NCBI RefSeq assembly: GCF_018842675.1
Contig: NZ_JAGTWO010000004.1
Span: 2,604,001 to 2,668,000, forward strand
Length of the DNA: 64,000 bases
Reading direction: 5' to 3'
DNA from: Candidatus Pantoea bituminis
GTDB taxonomy: Bacteria > Pseudomonadota > Gammaproteobacteria > Enterobacterales > Enterobacteriaceae
Shown here: piece after piece, positions 51,110 through 63,663 of the stretch
Numbering within the stretch: position 1 is the stretch's first letter
How the letters are laid out: the number at the start of each line of letters is the position of its first letter
Made by a program: the position numbers and the translations under genes
Notes under the pieces: model-generated
The model's input: the letters and a program-made list of their open reading frames with translations, nothing else
Databases searched by the model: none
What the model was told of the DNA's origin: nothing

Positions 51110-51544
51110 TTAAATCGGCTGCGTCATCAAACCGACAGATTTAACACCCGCTTGGTGCAGCAAATTAAGCGCTTTGATGATTTCGTCGTAAGGCACTTCT
51201 TTCGCACCCCCGATCAAAAACACGGTCTTTGGATTGGATTCCAGTCGACGCTGCGCTTCACTGATCACCTGCTCAGGCGGCAATTGTTCCATGCGATCGT
51301 GATCCACCACGAGGCTGTATTGACCGACGCCTGACACTTCAACAATTACGGGCGGATTATCATCGCTGGAGACGGTTTTCGAATCCGTTGCATCCGGTAA
51401 ATCCACTTCCACGCTCTGGGTAATAATGGGTGCCGTCGCCATAAAAATCAGCAGCAGCACCAGCAGGACGTCCAGCAGCGGAACAATGTTGATTTCCGAC
51501 TTCAGTTCGCGGCGACCACCGCGACCACGCACTCTGGCCATCAT
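51110..51544 (-). CDS. tolR: Tol system proton channel subunit TolR
   Basis: A 144-residue ExbD/TolR protein with one helix (~18-38, INIVPLLDVLLVLLLIFM) bearing the conserved proton-carrying Asp in PLLDVLLV, and a periplasmic domain. Works with TolQ to energise TolA. Confidence 0.98.
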   Translation of the reverse strand: MMARVRGRGGRRELKSEINIVPLLDVLLVLLLIFMATAPIITQSVEVDLPDATDSKTVSSDDNPPVIVEVSGVGQYSLVVDHDRMEQLPPEQVISEAQRRLESNPKTVFLIGGAKEVPYDEIIKALNLLHQAGVKSVGLMTQPI

Positions 51545-51554
51545 TAACCTCTAT

Positions 51555-52642
<1,088 letters not shown>

Positions 52643-52838
52643 TCTACATCCCGGCCTCGTTTTAAACGTTGCTACTATACGCAAGACAATTCGGGTTTGG
52701 AATGGGTGTCCAGAGCCAAGAGAAAATAATTATCAGTCCGTAACAATCGGAACTATTTAAGGGAGGTTTATTGACCAAATGCTGACAAATAATCACCGCC
52801 AGCCTCGATTTTGCTTAGAAAAGCCAGCGATAAATGGG

Positions 52839-53109
52839 CTAAAAGGAAAGGAATGATATAACCCATGCCGGTAAGGGTGAAAATAGCGCCTGCCAACGGG
52901 TTTGGCTGGGACGAAAATCGATACCGTGATTAACCACCGTGCAAACCGCCCAAATCATCAAAAAAACGTGCCTCATGATGGGCACCTGCTGCGAAGCGCG
53001 AAGGCGCCCACCTCACACATCCGGCTAACAGCAAAGCCAGTATTCAAGAAAGGGCCCGAAACGGGCCCTTGTCTATTAGACGCTATAACGTCCGACTCAG
53101 CTGGCACAT
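52839..53109 (-). pseudogene. ybgE: Decayed ybgE of the cyd operon
   Basis: Read from the ATG at 53109, which overlaps the cydX stop as expected, the frame is MCQLSRTL-TAG-RLIDKGPFRALS-TGA-ILALLLAGC, then APSRFAA; after a frame change at the A7 run 52960-52966 it continues LMIWAVC, HGIDFRP, RWQALFSPLPA and ends with TAG at 52839. E. coli YbgE shows the same sequence of blocks. Two point-type stops (53083-53085 and 53044-53046) plus the shift mean no full product. The sequence 52643-52838 between it and ybgC presumably holds the tol promoter. Confidence 0.82.
53050..53070 (-). terminator. Terminator-like hairpin within the ybgE remnant
   Basis: Perfect 9-bp GC-rich stem AAGGGCCCG / CGGGCCCTT with a 3-base loop and TCTTG after it on the minus strand, 39 bp past cydX. 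It could end the cydABX transcript before the tol genes. Confidence 0.6.
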
Positions 53110-53222
53110 CAGGCGTGATCGTCTTCTGCAGCACGCTCTTCTATATGCTCAATCGCCAGCGCGGTGATGATTCCAAAGGCGCAAGCCAGCAGCGTGCCGA
53201 GAATCCAGGCAAAATACCACAT
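53109..53222 (-). CDS. cydX: Cytochrome bd-I small subunit CydX
   Basis: A 37-residue single-helix protein, translated by hand: starts MWYFAWILGTLLACAFG and ends EEDDHA-like (RAAEDDHA). It stabilises the heme environment of CydAB. It follows cydB by 15 bp. Confidence 0.96.
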   Translation of the reverse strand: MWYFAWILGTLLACAFGIITALAIEHIEERAAEDDHA

Positions 53223-53237
53223 GCGTCGTCTCCTTAC

Positions 53238-54375
53238 TCAATACAGCGAGTGCGTGTTGCTCTCGATGTGTTCTTTGGTAATGCGACCAAACATTTTGTA
53301 GTAACACCAGGCGGTATACGCGAGGATCAACGGAACAAAAATGGCCGCGGCGAAAGTCATAATTTTCAGTGTCAGCAAGCTGGATGTGGCATCCCAAAGG
53401 GTTAGGCTGATGTCCGGCACCGTGCTGGAAGGCATAATGAACGGGAACATCGCAATACCTGCAGTCATGATCACGCACGCTAATGTCAGCGAGGAGAAGA
53501 TAAATGCCCATGCACCTTTCTCAAGGCGTGAACAAATAATCGTCAACAGAGGCAGCAACACGCCCAGTAATGGGAACAACCACAACGTCGGCATGCTTTC
53601 AAAGTTAACCATCCACGCCCCGCTTCGCGCACCACTGTTTTACCCAACGGATTAGACGCTGCATGATGATCGATGAGGCTCTTCACTACATAGCCGTCGA
53701 TACCGTATTTCACCCACAGGCCGGCGAGCACGAAACAGACAATCATCACCAGCGCGGCTATCTGCGCAGCAGCGCGTGAGCGTACATGCAGTTCACCGGT
53801 GGTGCGCATTTGCAAGTAAGTGGCACCTTGCACCAGAATCATTGCCACACTGATCACACCCGCCAACAGGCCGAACGGATTAAGTAGCTGGAAGAAATTA
53901 CCGGTATAAAACAGGCGCAGATATTCATCTGCATGGAACGGCACGCCTTGCAGCAGATTGCCGAAAGCCACACCAATCACCAACGGCGGTACAAAACTGC
54001 CGATGAAAATGCCCCAATCCCACATACCACGCCAGCGCATATCTTCTATTTTCGAACGGTAATCAAAACCTACCGGCCGGAAGAACAACGACGCCAGCAC
54101 CAGGATCATCGCGACATAGAAACCAGAAAACGCAGCGGCATAGACCATCGGCCAGGCAGCAAACAGCGCGCCGCCTGCAGTGATCAACCAAACCTGGTTG
54201 CCATCCCAATGGGGGCAATGCTGTTAATCATGATGCGCCGTTCAGTATCAGTGCGGCCTAACACCCGCGTTAACATGCCCACGCCCATATCAAAGCCGTC
54301 GGCAACAGCGAATCCAATCAGCAAGATGCCAATCAGCAGCCACCAGACAAAGCGTAGAACTTCGTAATCAAACAT
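53238..54375 (-). CDS. cydB: Cytochrome bd-I ubiquinol oxidase subunit II CydB (two frameshifts)
   Basis: Integral subunit of the high-affinity quinol oxidase, with about eight helices. Three pieces in different frames: [14 protein letters not shown] to [22 protein letters not shown] to [19 protein letters not shown] to NTHSLY. One base is missing at the G5 run 54211-54215 (restores [10 protein letters not shown]) and one at the C4 run 53618-53621 (restores GAWMVNF). Repaired length is 379, the same as E. coli. The oxidase is needed under low oxygen, so real loss is unlikely. Confidence 0.93.
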
Positions 54376-54386
54376 GGTTGTTCTCC

Positions 54387-55958
54387 TTATCCACGCACCG
54401 GCTGAGAAAGAGTTGTCATTTCTTCATGGTGATAACGTCCGGTTTTCAGGCTGCTTGGCCCTAGTCGCGCAAACTTGAACATCAAATACATTTCGGCCAC
54501 CAGGAACAGTGTGTACAGACCGCAAATCAAAATCATTGAGAACAAAAGATCGCCGACGGTCAGAGAGGAATTCGCGACTGCCGTTGGCAACACTTCACCA
54601 ATTGCCCAAGGCTGACGCCCATATTCTGCGACAAACCAACCGGCTTCGATCGCAATCCAAGGCAGCGGAATGCCATACAGCGCCGCTTTCAACAGCCAAC
54701 GATTTTTGCCGATGCGATTACGAATCACACTCCAGAACGACAGCCCGATAATGCCTAACAAGAGCACGCCGCTGAGTACCATGATGCGGAAGGAGAAATA
54801 GAGTGGCGCAACGCGTGGAATCGAATCTTGCGTCGCTTTCTGAATTTGCGCTTCTGTCGCATTCGCGACGTTTTCGGTATAGCGCTTCAGCAGCAGGCCA
54901 TAACCCAGATCCTGTTTACTGTTATTGAAGGCTTCGCGTACTGCTGGGTCCTGACTTCCGCCGCGTAGCTCATTCAGCAAGGCGTAGGCTTTCATGCCGT
55001 TGCGAATGCGGACTTCATGTTGCACCAGCAACTCTTTCAGGCCGGTTACCGGCGTGTCCACCGAACGTGTAGCGATAAGCCCAAGCAAATAGGGAATTTG
55101 AATCGCGTATTTGTTTTCTTGCGTTTCCTGATCAGGCAAGCCAAACAGTGTAAAGGCTGCTGGCGCTGGCTGGGTTTCCCATTCTGCTTCAATGGCCGCC
55201 AGTTTGGTTTTCTGTACGTCACCCATTTCGTACCCGGACTCATCACCCAATACGATCACGGATAATATCGCCGCCATACCAAAGCTCGCCGCAATAGCGA
55301 ACGATCGCTTAGCAAAAGCCGTATCGCGCCCTTTCAGCAGATACCATGCGCTGATCCCCATAATGAACATCGCGCCTGCGGTATAGCCTGCCGCCACGGT
55401 ATGTACGAATTTCACCTGCGCAACCGGATTCAATACCAGCTCAGAGAAGCTCAGCATCTCCATGCGCATGGTTTCAAAATTAAACTCGGAGGCGATTGGA
55501 TTCTGCATCCAGCCATTCGCGACGAGGATCCACAGGGCGGACATGTTTGATCCCAGCGCCACGAGCCAGGTGACCGCCAGATGTTGCACTTTGCTTAGCC
55601 GATCCCAGCCAAAGAAGAACAAGCCGACGAAAGTAGATTCCAGAAAGAATGCCATCAAACCTTCAATGGCCAGCGGCGCCCTGAAAATATCGCCAACATA
55701 GTGTGAATAGTAGGACCAGTTAGTCCCGAACTGAAACTCCATGGTCAGACCGGTCGCCACCCCGAGCGCAAAGTTGATACCAAACAACTTGCCCCAGAAC
55801 TTGGTCATATCTTTATAGATTTGTTTACCACTGAGAACGTAGACCGTTTCCATGATTGCCAGCAGAAACGCCATACCCAGCGTTAAAGGGACAAACAAGA
55901 AATGGTACATCGCCGTCAAAGCAAACTGTAAACGCGACAGCTCGACGATATCTAGCAT
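54387..55958 (-). CDS. cydA: Cytochrome bd-I ubiquinol oxidase subunit I CydA
   Basis: A 523-residue subunit that oxidises ubiquinol and carries hemes b558, b595 and d. His-19 ligand is in [26 protein letters not shown], the long periplasmic Q-loop (about residues 250-380), and the C-terminal [19 protein letters not shown] segment are typical. Followed at 11 bp by cydB. Confidence 0.98.
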   Translation of the reverse strand: MLDIVELSRLQFALTAMYHFLFVPLTLGMAFLLAIMETVYVLSGKQIYKDMTKFWGKLFGINFALGVATGLTMEFQFGTNWSYYSHYVGDIFRAPLAIEGLMAFFLESTFVGLFFFGWDRLSKVQHLAVTWLVALGSNMSALWILVANGWMQNPIASEFNFETMRMEMLSFSELVLNPVAQVKFVHTVAAGYTAGAMFIMGISAWYLLKGRDTAFAKRSFAIAASFGMAAILSVIVLGDESGYEMGDVQKTKLAAIEAEWETQPAPAAFTLFGLPDQETQENKYAIQIPYLLGLIATRSVDTPVTGLKELLVQHEVRIRNGMKAYALLNELRGGSQDPAVREAFNNSKQDLGYGLLLKRYTENVANATEAQIQKATQDSIPRVAPLYFSFRIMVLSGVLLLGIIGLSFWSVIRNRIGKNRWLLKAALYGIPLPWIAIEAGWFVAEYGRQPWAIGEVLPTAVANSSLTVGDLLFSMILICGLYTLFLVAEMYLMFKFARLGPSSLKTGRYHHEEMTTLSQPVRG

Positions 55959-56523
55959 AATGACTCCTTGCTCCTCGCATACCCCTTTTTAGCCGCGTAA
56001 AAAGGCACTAAATAAGAGTCAGGAACGACTGATTATTAATTCCAGTTTTGTAATTGGCAGAACAGGTAAAAGTGCTGCCTGATAAAGGCGAATAACGAGA
56101 CTTATAAACCCTGAAAAGCGTCAATACAGGCCGATTATTTAAACGGATGTGAGAAAAGTGGGGGAATTTGATAGCACCCCATATTTCAGCAAATGTTTGA
56201 ATCTTTTTATAAAAGGCTGGATTGATGCAGCGCAATTTAAGCCTTTAACGTTGCGCTTTTCCAGCAATAAACTTTTTTATAAGTCGCCAATAATTGATCT
56301 GGATTAACGCATTACATTTCCGAATAGTGTCAGGTAATCTGGTTGTTAAAAAAGTGTCAGTAATTATTGGATTTATTTGGAAACGTATTACTTTTAACCC
56401 TTTTTATTAACGCCCGTTTTCTCTATGAAAACCGCACAAAATTAATGGCGCATTGAAATAGGAAAGGTGAATAACATGCGGTTGCATTTATCAAGCGCCT
56501 GTTTTGACGGGCAACTTAAAAAG
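55959..56523. promoter_or_regulatory. cydA upstream region with possible FNR and ArcA sites
   Basis: An AT-rich gap of 565 bp without a gene. TTGATCTGGATTAA at 56294-56307 fits the FNR site TTGAT-N4-ATCAA with one mismatch. GTTAAAAAAGTGTCA at 56345-56359 resembles an ArcA box (11 of 15). In E. coli cydA is activated by ArcA and repressed by FNR. The mng genes of E. coli are absent. Confidence 0.45.
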
Positions 56524-56551
56524 GCAAAAAAAGCCACCCGAAGGTGGCTTG
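56524..56551 (-). terminator. Terminator of the sdh-suc operon
   Basis: Stem AAGCCACC / GGTGGCTT with a 4-base loop and a long T run on the minus strand, about 20 bp past sucD. The 47-bp tail from the stop to the terminator is where E. coli makes the sRNA SdhX; an equivalent here is possible but not shown. Confidence 0.9.
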
Positions 56552-56570
56552 ATGTCGCGAAAATTAAAGT

Positions 56571-57446
56571 TTATTTCGCTGGCAGAACCGCTTTGACGGC
56601 GTCGCCGATGTCAGCCAGGCTGCGAACGGTTTTCACGCCAGCTGCTTCCAGCGCGGCAAATTTCTCATCCGCCGTTCCTTTACCGCCAGCAATGATGGCA
56701 CCTGCGTGGCCCATACGTTTACCTTTAGGCGCTGTCACACCCGCGATATAACCTACAACTGGCTTGGTGATATGCTCTTTGATAAATGCAGCCGCTTCTT
56801 CTTCTGCACTGCCGCCGATTTCACCGATCATCACGATCGCTTCAGTCTGCGGATCATCCTGGAACATTTTCAAGATGTCGATGAAGTTAGAACCTGGGAT
56901 TGGGTCACCGCCGATACCGACGCAAGTCGACTGGCCATAACCGATGTCGGTGGTCTGCTTAACCGCTTCATAAGTCAGCGTACCGGAACGTGAAACAATG
57001 CCCACGCGGCCTGGCTGATGAATGTGGCCAGGCATGATACCGATCTTACATTCGCCTGGAGTAATCACGCCCGGACAGTTTGGTCCGATCATGCGTACGC
57101 CAGCTTGATCCAGCTTCACTTTCACGGTCAGCATATCCAGCGTTGGGATACCTTCAGTGATGGTGATGATCAGTTTGATGCCCGCGTCGATCGCTTCCAG
57201 GATACCGTCTTTACAGAACGGAGCTGGAACGTAGATCACGGTGGCAGTTGCGCCCGTGGCTTCAACCGCTTCGCGTACAGTGTTAAACACCGGTAAACCG
57301 AGATGCGTGGTGCCGCCTTTGCCTGGCGTTACGCCGCCAACCAGTTGCGTACCATAAGCCAACGCCTGCTCAGAGTGGAATGTGCCCTGTCCGCCGGTGA
57401 ATCCCTGGCAGATAACTTTGGTGTTTTTGTCGATCAAAATGGACAT
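56571..57446 (-). CDS. sucD: Succinyl-CoA synthetase alpha subunit SucD
   Basis: A 291-residue subunit that binds CoA and carries the phospho-histidine. N-terminal [21 protein letters not shown] (CoA-binding Rossmann start), [12 protein letters not shown], and the active His in [18 protein letters not shown]. Last gene of sucABCD; overlaps sucC by one base. Confidence 0.97.
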   Translation of the reverse strand: MSILIDKNTKVICQGFTGGQGTFHSEQALAYGTQLVGGVTPGKGGTTHLGLPVFNTVREAVEATGATATVIYVPAPFCKDGILEAIDAGIKLIITITEGIPTLDMLTVKVKLDQAGVRMIGPNCPGVITPGECKIGIMPGHIHQPGRVGIVSRSGTLTYEAVKQTTDIGYGQSTCVGIGGDPIPGSNFIDILKMFQDDPQTEAIVMIGEIGGSAEEEAAAFIKEHITKPVVGYIAGVTAPKGKRMGHAGAIIAGGKGTADEKFAALEAAGVKTVRSLADIGDAVKAVLPAK

Positions 57447-58612
57447 TATTTACCCTCCGCAGCAGCAACAACACGCTGTGCCGCGTCTGTCAGGCTGGTT
57501 GCTGCAATGATGTTCAGACCGCTGTCCGCCAGTTTCTGCGCGCCCAGCTCGGCGTTGTTACCTTCCAGACGTACCACCACTGGCACGTTCACACCCACTT
57601 CAGCCACTGCGCCAATGATGCCGTCGGCAATCAGGTCACAGCGCACAATGCCGCCGAAGATATTAACGAACACGGCTTTAACCGCATCGTCAGACAGGAT
57701 GATTTTGAAGGCTTCGGTAACGCGTTCTTTGGTTGCGCCGCCGCCAACATCAAGGAAGTTAGCAGGTTGACCGCCGTGGTGTTTAACGATGTCCATGGTG
57801 CCCATTGCCAGGCCCGCACCGTTAACCATACAGCCGATGTTACCTTCCAGCGCAACATAGTTCAGTTCCCACTGCGTAGCATGTGCTTCACGTGGATCTT
57901 CCTGACTTGGGTCACGCATTTCGCGCAGCTCAGGCTGACGGAACAGTGCATTGCCATCAGCGCCCAATTTACCATCCAGGCAGATCAGATCGCCTTGTTT
58001 GGTGATCACCAGTGGGTTGATCTCAACCATCGCCAGATCGCGTTCCAGGAACAGATTCGCCAGACCCATAAAGATTTTGGTGAACTGGCTCACTTGCTTG
58101 CCGCTCAAACCCAGTTTGAACGCCAGCTCACGACCTTGATATGGCAGTGGCCCGGTTAACGGATCAAGCGCCATTTTGTGAATCAAGTGTGGGGTTTCTT
58201 CCGCCACTTTCTCGATTTCCACGCCACCTTCAGTCGATGCCATGAAGATCACGCTGCGGGTTGCGCGGTCAACCACGGCACCCAAATAAAGCTCTTGATC
58301 AATGTCTGTTGCTGCTTCAACCAAAATCTGGTTTACCGGCTGACCGTGAGCGTCAGTTTGGTAAGTTACCAGACGCTTGCCGAGCCAATGTTCAGCAAAC
58401 GCACGAATCTCTTCTTTACTGTTAACCAACTTCACACCGCCCGCTTTACCGCGGCCACCGGCATGAACCTGACATTTAACTACCCACGGTCCTGCGCCAA
58501 TTTTAGACGCTGCTTCTTCCGCTTCACGTGGTGTAGTACAGGCGTAACCCGTTGGTGCCGGCATGCCATACCGTGCAAACAGCTGTTTCGCCTGGTATTC
58601 GTGTAAGTTCAT
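57446..58612 (-). CDS. sucC: Succinyl-CoA synthetase beta subunit SucC
   Basis: A 388-residue ATP-grasp subunit that couples CoA transfer to ADP phosphorylation. Starts [34 protein letters not shown] (nucleotide loop), EINPLV and [13 protein letters not shown]. Same length as E. coli. Separated from sucB by 68 bp. Confidence 0.98.
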   Translation of the reverse strand: MNLHEYQAKQLFARYGMPAPTGYACTTPREAEEAASKIGAGPWVVKCQVHAGGRGKAGGVKLVNSKEEIRAFAEHWLGKRLVTYQTDAHGQPVNQILVEAATDIDQELYLGAVVDRATRSVIFMASTEGGVEIEKVAEETPHLIHKMALDPLTGPLPYQGRELAFKLGLSGKQVSQFTKIFMGLANLFLERDLAMVEINPLVITKQGDLICLDGKLGADGNALFRQPELREMRDPSQEDPREAHATQWELNYVALEGNIGCMVNGAGLAMGTMDIVKHHGGQPANFLDVGGGATKERVTEAFKIILSDDAVKAVFVNIFGGIVRCDLIADGIIGAVAEVGVNVPVVVRLEGNNAELGAQKLADSGLNIIAATSLTDAAQRVVAAAEGK

Positions 58613-58652
58613 GATGTTCTATCCATTCAGGTCTGAAAAGAGTAATAAGGTT

Positions 58653-58672
58653 GGGCGCGCCGTAGCGCGCCC
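58653..58672 (-). other. Hairpin between sucB and sucC
   Basis: GGGCGCGC / GCGCGCCC stem with a 4-base loop in the 68-bp intercistronic gap, without T run. It may protect or separate the sucAB and sucCD parts of the transcript. Confidence 0.55.
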
Positions 58673-58680
58673 GATGAAAA

Positions 58681-59901
58681 TCAGACGTCCAGCAGCAGAC
58701 GTGCCGGATCTTCCAGCATCTCTTTCACCGCAACCAGATAGCCAACAGATTCGCGGCCATCAATCAGACGGTGATCGTAGGAGAGCGCCAGATACATCAT
58801 TGGCAATACCACAACCTGACCATTTACCGCCATCGGACGATCTTTGATGGCATGCATGCCCAAAATCGCGCTCTGTGGTGGGTTGATGATCGGGGTGGAC
58901 ATCAGCGAGCCGAAGACGCCGCCGTTGGTAATGGTAAAGTTACCGCCAGTCAGATCATCTACAGTCAGCTTGCCGTCACGGCCTTTTACAGCCAGCTCTT
59001 TAATTTTCTTCTCGATGTCAGCCATGCTCAATGCATCAACATCACGCAGTACTGGCGTTACCAGACCACGCGGCGTAGATACCGCAATGCTGACGTCGAA
59101 GTAATTGTGGTAAACCACATCTTCGCCATCAATTGAAGCATTTACTTCTGGATAGCGTTTCAGCGCTTCAACAACCGCTTTGATGTAGAAGGACATGAAG
59201 CCCAGACGCACACCGTGGCGTTTCTCGAAGGCGTCGCCGTACTGCTTGCGCAGATCCATGATCGGCTTCATGTTCACTTCGTTGAACGTTGTCAGCATCG
59301 CGGTGCTGTTTTTCGCTTCCAGCAGACGCTCTGCAACACGCTTACGCAGACGCGTCATCGGAACGCGTTTTTCGCTGCGATTAGCCACAGCTTGCTGCGG
59401 GGCCGCTTCAGCAGCAGGTGCAGCAGCTTTTGCGGTTTCCGGTTTCTTCGCCAGATGTTTTTCAACATCTTCACGTGTCAGACGACCACCCACACCGCTG
59501 CCTTTGATCTGCGAGGCATCTAAATTGTGTTCCGCGATCAGGCGACGAATCGCCGGGCTGAGCGCGTCATTGCTCTCTTCTTCCAGTGAGGCGGTCTGAC
59601 GCTGAGCCGGTGTGGACTCTTTGCTGTCAGCTTTGGCACTGGTTTCTTTACCGGCACTGTTGCCCTCTTTCAAACGCCCCAGAATCTGGCGCGAGGTCAC
59701 GGTTGCGCCTTCGTCTTCCAGTACAGCTTCGAGAACGCCATCGGCGGAAGCAGGCACTTCCAGTACCACTTTGTCAGTTTCGATCTCTACCAGCACTTCA
59801 TCACGAGTGACGGCATCGCCTGGTTTCTTGTGCCAGGTTGCCACGGAGGCATCGGCAACGGATTCAGGCAGGTCGGGAACGAGAATATCTACGCTACTCA
59901 T
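58681..59901 (-). CDS. sucB: 2-oxoglutarate dehydrogenase E2, dihydrolipoyl succinyltransferase SucB
   Basis: A 406-residue core enzyme of the OGDH complex. Lipoyl domain 1-78 with the lipoylated lysine in [11 protein letters not shown] (~44); E3-binding domain (~112-148, [14 protein letters not shown]); catalytic domain with [11 protein letters not shown] (active His/Asp) near the C-terminus. 15 bp after sucA. Confidence 0.97.
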   Translation of the reverse strand: MSSVDILVPDLPESVADASVATWHKKPGDAVTRDEVLVEIETDKVVLEVPASADGVLEAVLEDEGATVTSRQILGRLKEGNSAGKETSAKADSKESTPAQRQTASLEEESNDALSPAIRRLIAEHNLDASQIKGSGVGGRLTREDVEKHLAKKPETAKAAAPAAEAAPQQAVANRSEKRVPMTRLRKRVAERLLEAKNSTAMLTTFNEVNMKPIMDLRKQYGDAFEKRHGVRLGFMSFYIKAVVEALKRYPEVNASIDGEDVVYHNYFDVSIAVSTPRGLVTPVLRDVDALSMADIEKKIKELAVKGRDGKLTVDDLTGGNFTITNGGVFGSLMSTPIINPPQSAILGMHAIKDRPMAVNGQVVVLPMMYLALSYDHRLIDGRESVGYLVAVKEMLEDPARLLLDV

Positions 59902-59916
59902 TATCTTTCCTTTTAA

Positions 59917-62723
59917 TTAATCAACGTTCAGCGCGTCATTAACCAGGTCTTGCTGCTGTTTTTGGTGTACGGACATGTAACCCACGGCCGGTGAAGCGGA
60001 TGCCGGGCGGCCTGCATAACGCAGAGTTGCACCAAAGGGTACGACTTCGCGGAAATGATGCTGACTGCAATACCAAGCGCCTTGGTTCAGGGGCTCCTCC
60101 TGACACCAGACAAAATCCTGCACATGGGAATACGCTTTCAAAATTTCTTGTACTGCCTGATGCGGGAACGGATAAAGCTGCTCGATACGCAGAATCGCGA
60201 CATCGGTCTGCTCGTTTTTACGACGCTGCTCCAGCAGATCGTAATAAACTTTACCGGCACACATCACGACGCGTTTAACGCCTTTCGGATCGAGCGCATC
60301 GATTTCGCCAATTGCCGGTTGGAAGCTGCCTTCTGCTAATTCATCCAGTGTTGAAATAGCCAGCGGATGACGCAGCAGCGATTTCGGTGACATAACGATC
60401 AGCGGACGGCGCATACCGCGCAGCGCCTGACGACGCAGCATGTGGTAAACCTGCGCAGGCGTTGACGGAACGCAAACCTGCATGTTCTGCTCAGCACAGA
60501 GTTGCAGATAACGTTCCAGTCGGGCAGATGAGTGTTCCGGGCCTTGACCTTCATAGCCGTGCGGCAACAGCATCACCAGACCACACATGCGGCCCCATTT
60601 CTGCTCGCCGGAGCTAATGAACTGATCGATAACAACCTGTGCGCCGTTGGCGAAGTCACCGAACTGCGCTTCCCAAATGGTCAGGATGCGTGGCTCAGCG
60701 GTGGCATAACCATATTCAAAGGCCAATACCGCTTCTTCGGATAACACTGAATCCCAAACTTTGAACTGTCCCTGACCGCTGTGCACATGATGCAGCGGCG
60801 TATAGGTTGAGCCGTTAGCTTGGTTATGAATTACCGCATGGCGATGGAAGAAAGTGCCGCGGCCAGTATCTTCACCAGATAAGCGAACCGGAATGCCTTC
60901 ATCAACCAGCGTGGCGTAAGCCAGGTTCTCAGCGCCGCCCCAGTCAAAGGCTTTATTGCCTTCGGCCATCTCTTTGCGATCGTTGTAGATCTTGGTAACG
61001 CGCGACTGAACTTCCACTTCTTCTGGGATCTGGCTGATACGACGCGCCAGTTCTTGCAGGCGTTTCTTATCCACCTGTGCCGGATAAGCTTCATCCCACT
61101 CGTGGTTAAGATACGGCGACCAGGTAAAGGAGTGCAGGCTCATTGGACGCCATTCCGGCACCACGCATTCACCTTCATCCAGCGCATCACGGTAAAGATT
61201 CACCATTTCGGTGGCATCTTCTTGCGTAGCAACGCCTTCGCTTTCAAGGCGATCGGCATAAATTTTACGCGGGGTCGGATGCTTTTTGATTTTCTGGTAC
61301 ATCAACGGCTGCGTGGCGCTTGGCTCATCCGCTTCGTTGTGACCATGACGGCGATAGCACACCAGATCAATGAAGACATCACGTTTGAAGGTATTGCGAT
61401 AATCCAACGCCAGACGCGTAATAAAGGCGACGGCTTCTGGATCATCAGCATTGACGTGGAAAATCGGGGCCAACACCATTTTACCGATGTCGGTGCAATA
61501 AGGCGTTGAGCGGGCATCTTTCGGATTGGAGGTGGTGAAGCCAACCTGGTTGTTGATCACGATGCGAACGGTACCGCCCACTTCGTAGCCACGCGCCTGA
61601 GACATGTTCAGGGTTTCCTGCACCACGCCTTGGCCGATAATTGCCGCATCGCCATGAATAGTGATTGGCAACACTTTATTGCTGCTTGGCTCGGAGAGAC
61701 GATCCAGACGCGCACGAACTGAACCCATCACCACAGGACTCACGATCTCAAGGTGAGATGGGTTAAACGCCAACGCCAGGTGCACTAAGCCGCCTTCGGT
61801 TTCAACGTCTGATGAGAAGCCCATGTGGTACTTCACATCACCGGTGCCGAGGTGTTCTTTGTGTTTACCCGCGAATTCGTCAAACAGATCCTGCGGCTTC
61901 TTACCCAGTACGTTAATCAGTACGTTGAGACGACCACGGTGCGCCATACCCAGCACCACTTCACGCGTGCCGCTTTTGCCCGCGTGACGAATCATCTCGC
62001 GCAGCATCGGAACTAACGCATCGCCGCCTTCTAGCGAGAAGCGTTTAGCACCTGGGAATTTTGCGCCGAGGTATTTTTCCATCCCCTCTGCCGCAGTCAG
62101 CTCTTTCAGGAAACCTTTTTCTCTTCGTTGCTGAAGGAGGCCTGGCCCACCACTGACTCAAGACGCTGCTGAATCCAGCGTTTCTCGTCGGTGTTATTGA
62201 TGTGCATATATTCTGCACCAATGGAGCCGCAATAGGTCTGGTTCAGCGCGTCGAACAGATCGGCCAGCTTCATGGTTTCTTTGCCACCGGCAAAAGAACC
62301 TACGTTAAAGCTTTCCTGAAAATCGGCGTCGGTCAGATCGTGAAAAGCGGGATCGAGATCGGAGACACGATCCTGTTTCCACAGGCCGAGCGGATCAAGA
62401 TTAGCATGCTGATGACCGCGAAAACGAAACGCGTTTATCAACTGCAACACTTTCACTTGTTTGGAGTTTGTTGCTGGATCGGAAACTGAGGAGGTGTAAC
62501 GAGATGCATCTTTCGCCAGGCGACGGAAATACTCGCGCGTGGTGGAGTGAAACTGTTCTGGTTTCACGCCGGTGCCTGGGAGCTGTTGGAACATCGTGCG
62601 CCACACTGCATCGACAGAGTCAGGATCGGTCAGGAAATCCTCATAGAGCTGCTCTATGTAAGACTGATTCGCGCCGGCCAGCCAGGAAGAGTCCAGCCAG
62701 GGTTTCATCGCGCTGTTCTGCAT
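59917..62723 (-). CDS. sucA: 2-oxoglutarate dehydrogenase E1 SucA (frameshift)
   Basis: Thiamine-diphosphate E1 that decarboxylates 2-oxoglutarate. N-terminal MQNSAMKPWLDSSWLAGANQ and the later LEGGDALVPML, GMAHRGRLNVLINV, HGDAAIIGQGVVQET, and VCYRRHGHNEADEPSATQP are conserved. The N-terminal 205 residues lie in another frame from the rest; one more base at the T5 run 62116-62120 restores SNEEKKGFLKELTAAEG. Repaired length 935 (E. coli 933). A sequencing error is much more likely than loss. Confidence 0.94.
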
Positions 62724-62929
62724 TGTGATCCCTTAAGCATTGTTATGCTTTTTTGAGGTTTCATTTGTTGCCGCTTACGCGGTTTGCCGTAGTGAGTTCA
62801 GCGATACGAGCACTGTGCGCAGCGCGCGCCCGGCCCGTAAGGGAACCTTTGTAAACGTAGTACACGACCACGTTTACAGAGGCTTCCGTAAATCGCCGGG
62901 AACCTGAGGTTCCCGGACGATAAAAATAC
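62724..62929 (-). other. Structured sdhB-sucA intergenic region
   Basis: 206 bp with several inverted repeats: CCGGGAAC / GTTCCCGG (62896-62916), TGTAAACGT / ACGTTTACA (62850-62879), and others. E. coli also has structured sequence here with a sucA promoter. No gene is seen. Confidence 0.55.
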
Positions 62930-63646
62930 TTATGCTCCGCGTTGCAGCAGCATCGACTTTATATGGCCGATAGCGCGTGTCGGGTTCAATCCTTTAGGAC
63001 ATACGCTCACACAGTTCATGATGCTGTGACAGCGGAAAACACTGAAAGCATCATTAAGATTGTCGAGACGCGCATCGGTTTCGGTGTCGCGGCTGTCAAT
63101 CAGGAAGCGGTAGGCTGCCAACAGGCCGGCAGGTCCAATAAATTTGTCTGGATTCCACCAGAATGATGGGCAAGACGTTGAGCAGCAGGCGCAGAGAATA
63201 CATTCGTATAATCCATCCAGATGCTCACGTTCTGCCGGCGACTGTAAATGCTCACGCGCCGGCGGATTTTCCCCATTATTCAATAAGAAAGGTTTAATTT
63301 TCTCATATTGCGCATAAAACTGACTCATGTCCACAACCAGGTCGCGGACAACCGGCAGACCCGGCAGTGGGCGAATAACAATGGTTTTTTTACCGTTGCC
63401 CAACGCCGATACCGGCGTGATGCAAGCCAGGCCATTTTTGCCGTTCATGTTCAGGCCGTCAGAACCACACACGCCTTCACGGCATGAGCGGCGAAAAGCC
63501 AGAGTAGGATCTTTTTCTTTCAAACGGATTAACGCGTCCAACAGCATCATGTCGCGACCATCTTCCGCTTCGAGGCTGTATTCCTGCATGCGCGGCTTGT
63601 CATCGACATCTGGATTGTAGCGATAAATTGAAAATTCGAGTCTCAT
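62930..63646 (-). CDS. sdhB: Succinate dehydrogenase iron-sulfur subunit SdhB
   Basis: A 238-residue electron-transfer subunit of complex II with three clusters: [2Fe-2S] in SCREGVCGSDGLNMNG, [4Fe-4S] in CILCACCSTSCPSFWW and [3Fe-4S] in CHSIMNCVSVCPKGLNP. Follows sdhA by 17 bp. Confidence 0.98.
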   Translation of the reverse strand: MRLEFSIYRYNPDVDDKPRMQEYSLEAEDGRDMMLLDALIRLKEKDPTLAFRRSCREGVCGSDGLNMNGKNGLACITPVSALGNGKKTIVIRPLPGLPVVRDLVVDMSQFYAQYEKIKPFLLNNGENPPAREHLQSPAEREHLDGLYECILCACCSTSCPSFWWNPDKFIGPAGLLAAYRFLIDSRDTETDARLDNLNDAFSVFRCHSIMNCVSVCPKGLNPTRAIGHIKSMLLQRGA

Positions 63647-63663
63647 GATCGTCTCTCCGCAAA

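Noticed and set aside
52902..53405. Plus-strand 167-codon frame over cydX and ybgE
   Set aside because: Overlaps cydX and the 3' end of cydB, both certain; no family similarity.
56008..56235. 75-codon frame upstream of cydA
   Set aside because: AT-rich intergenic sequence with no ribosome site or known product.
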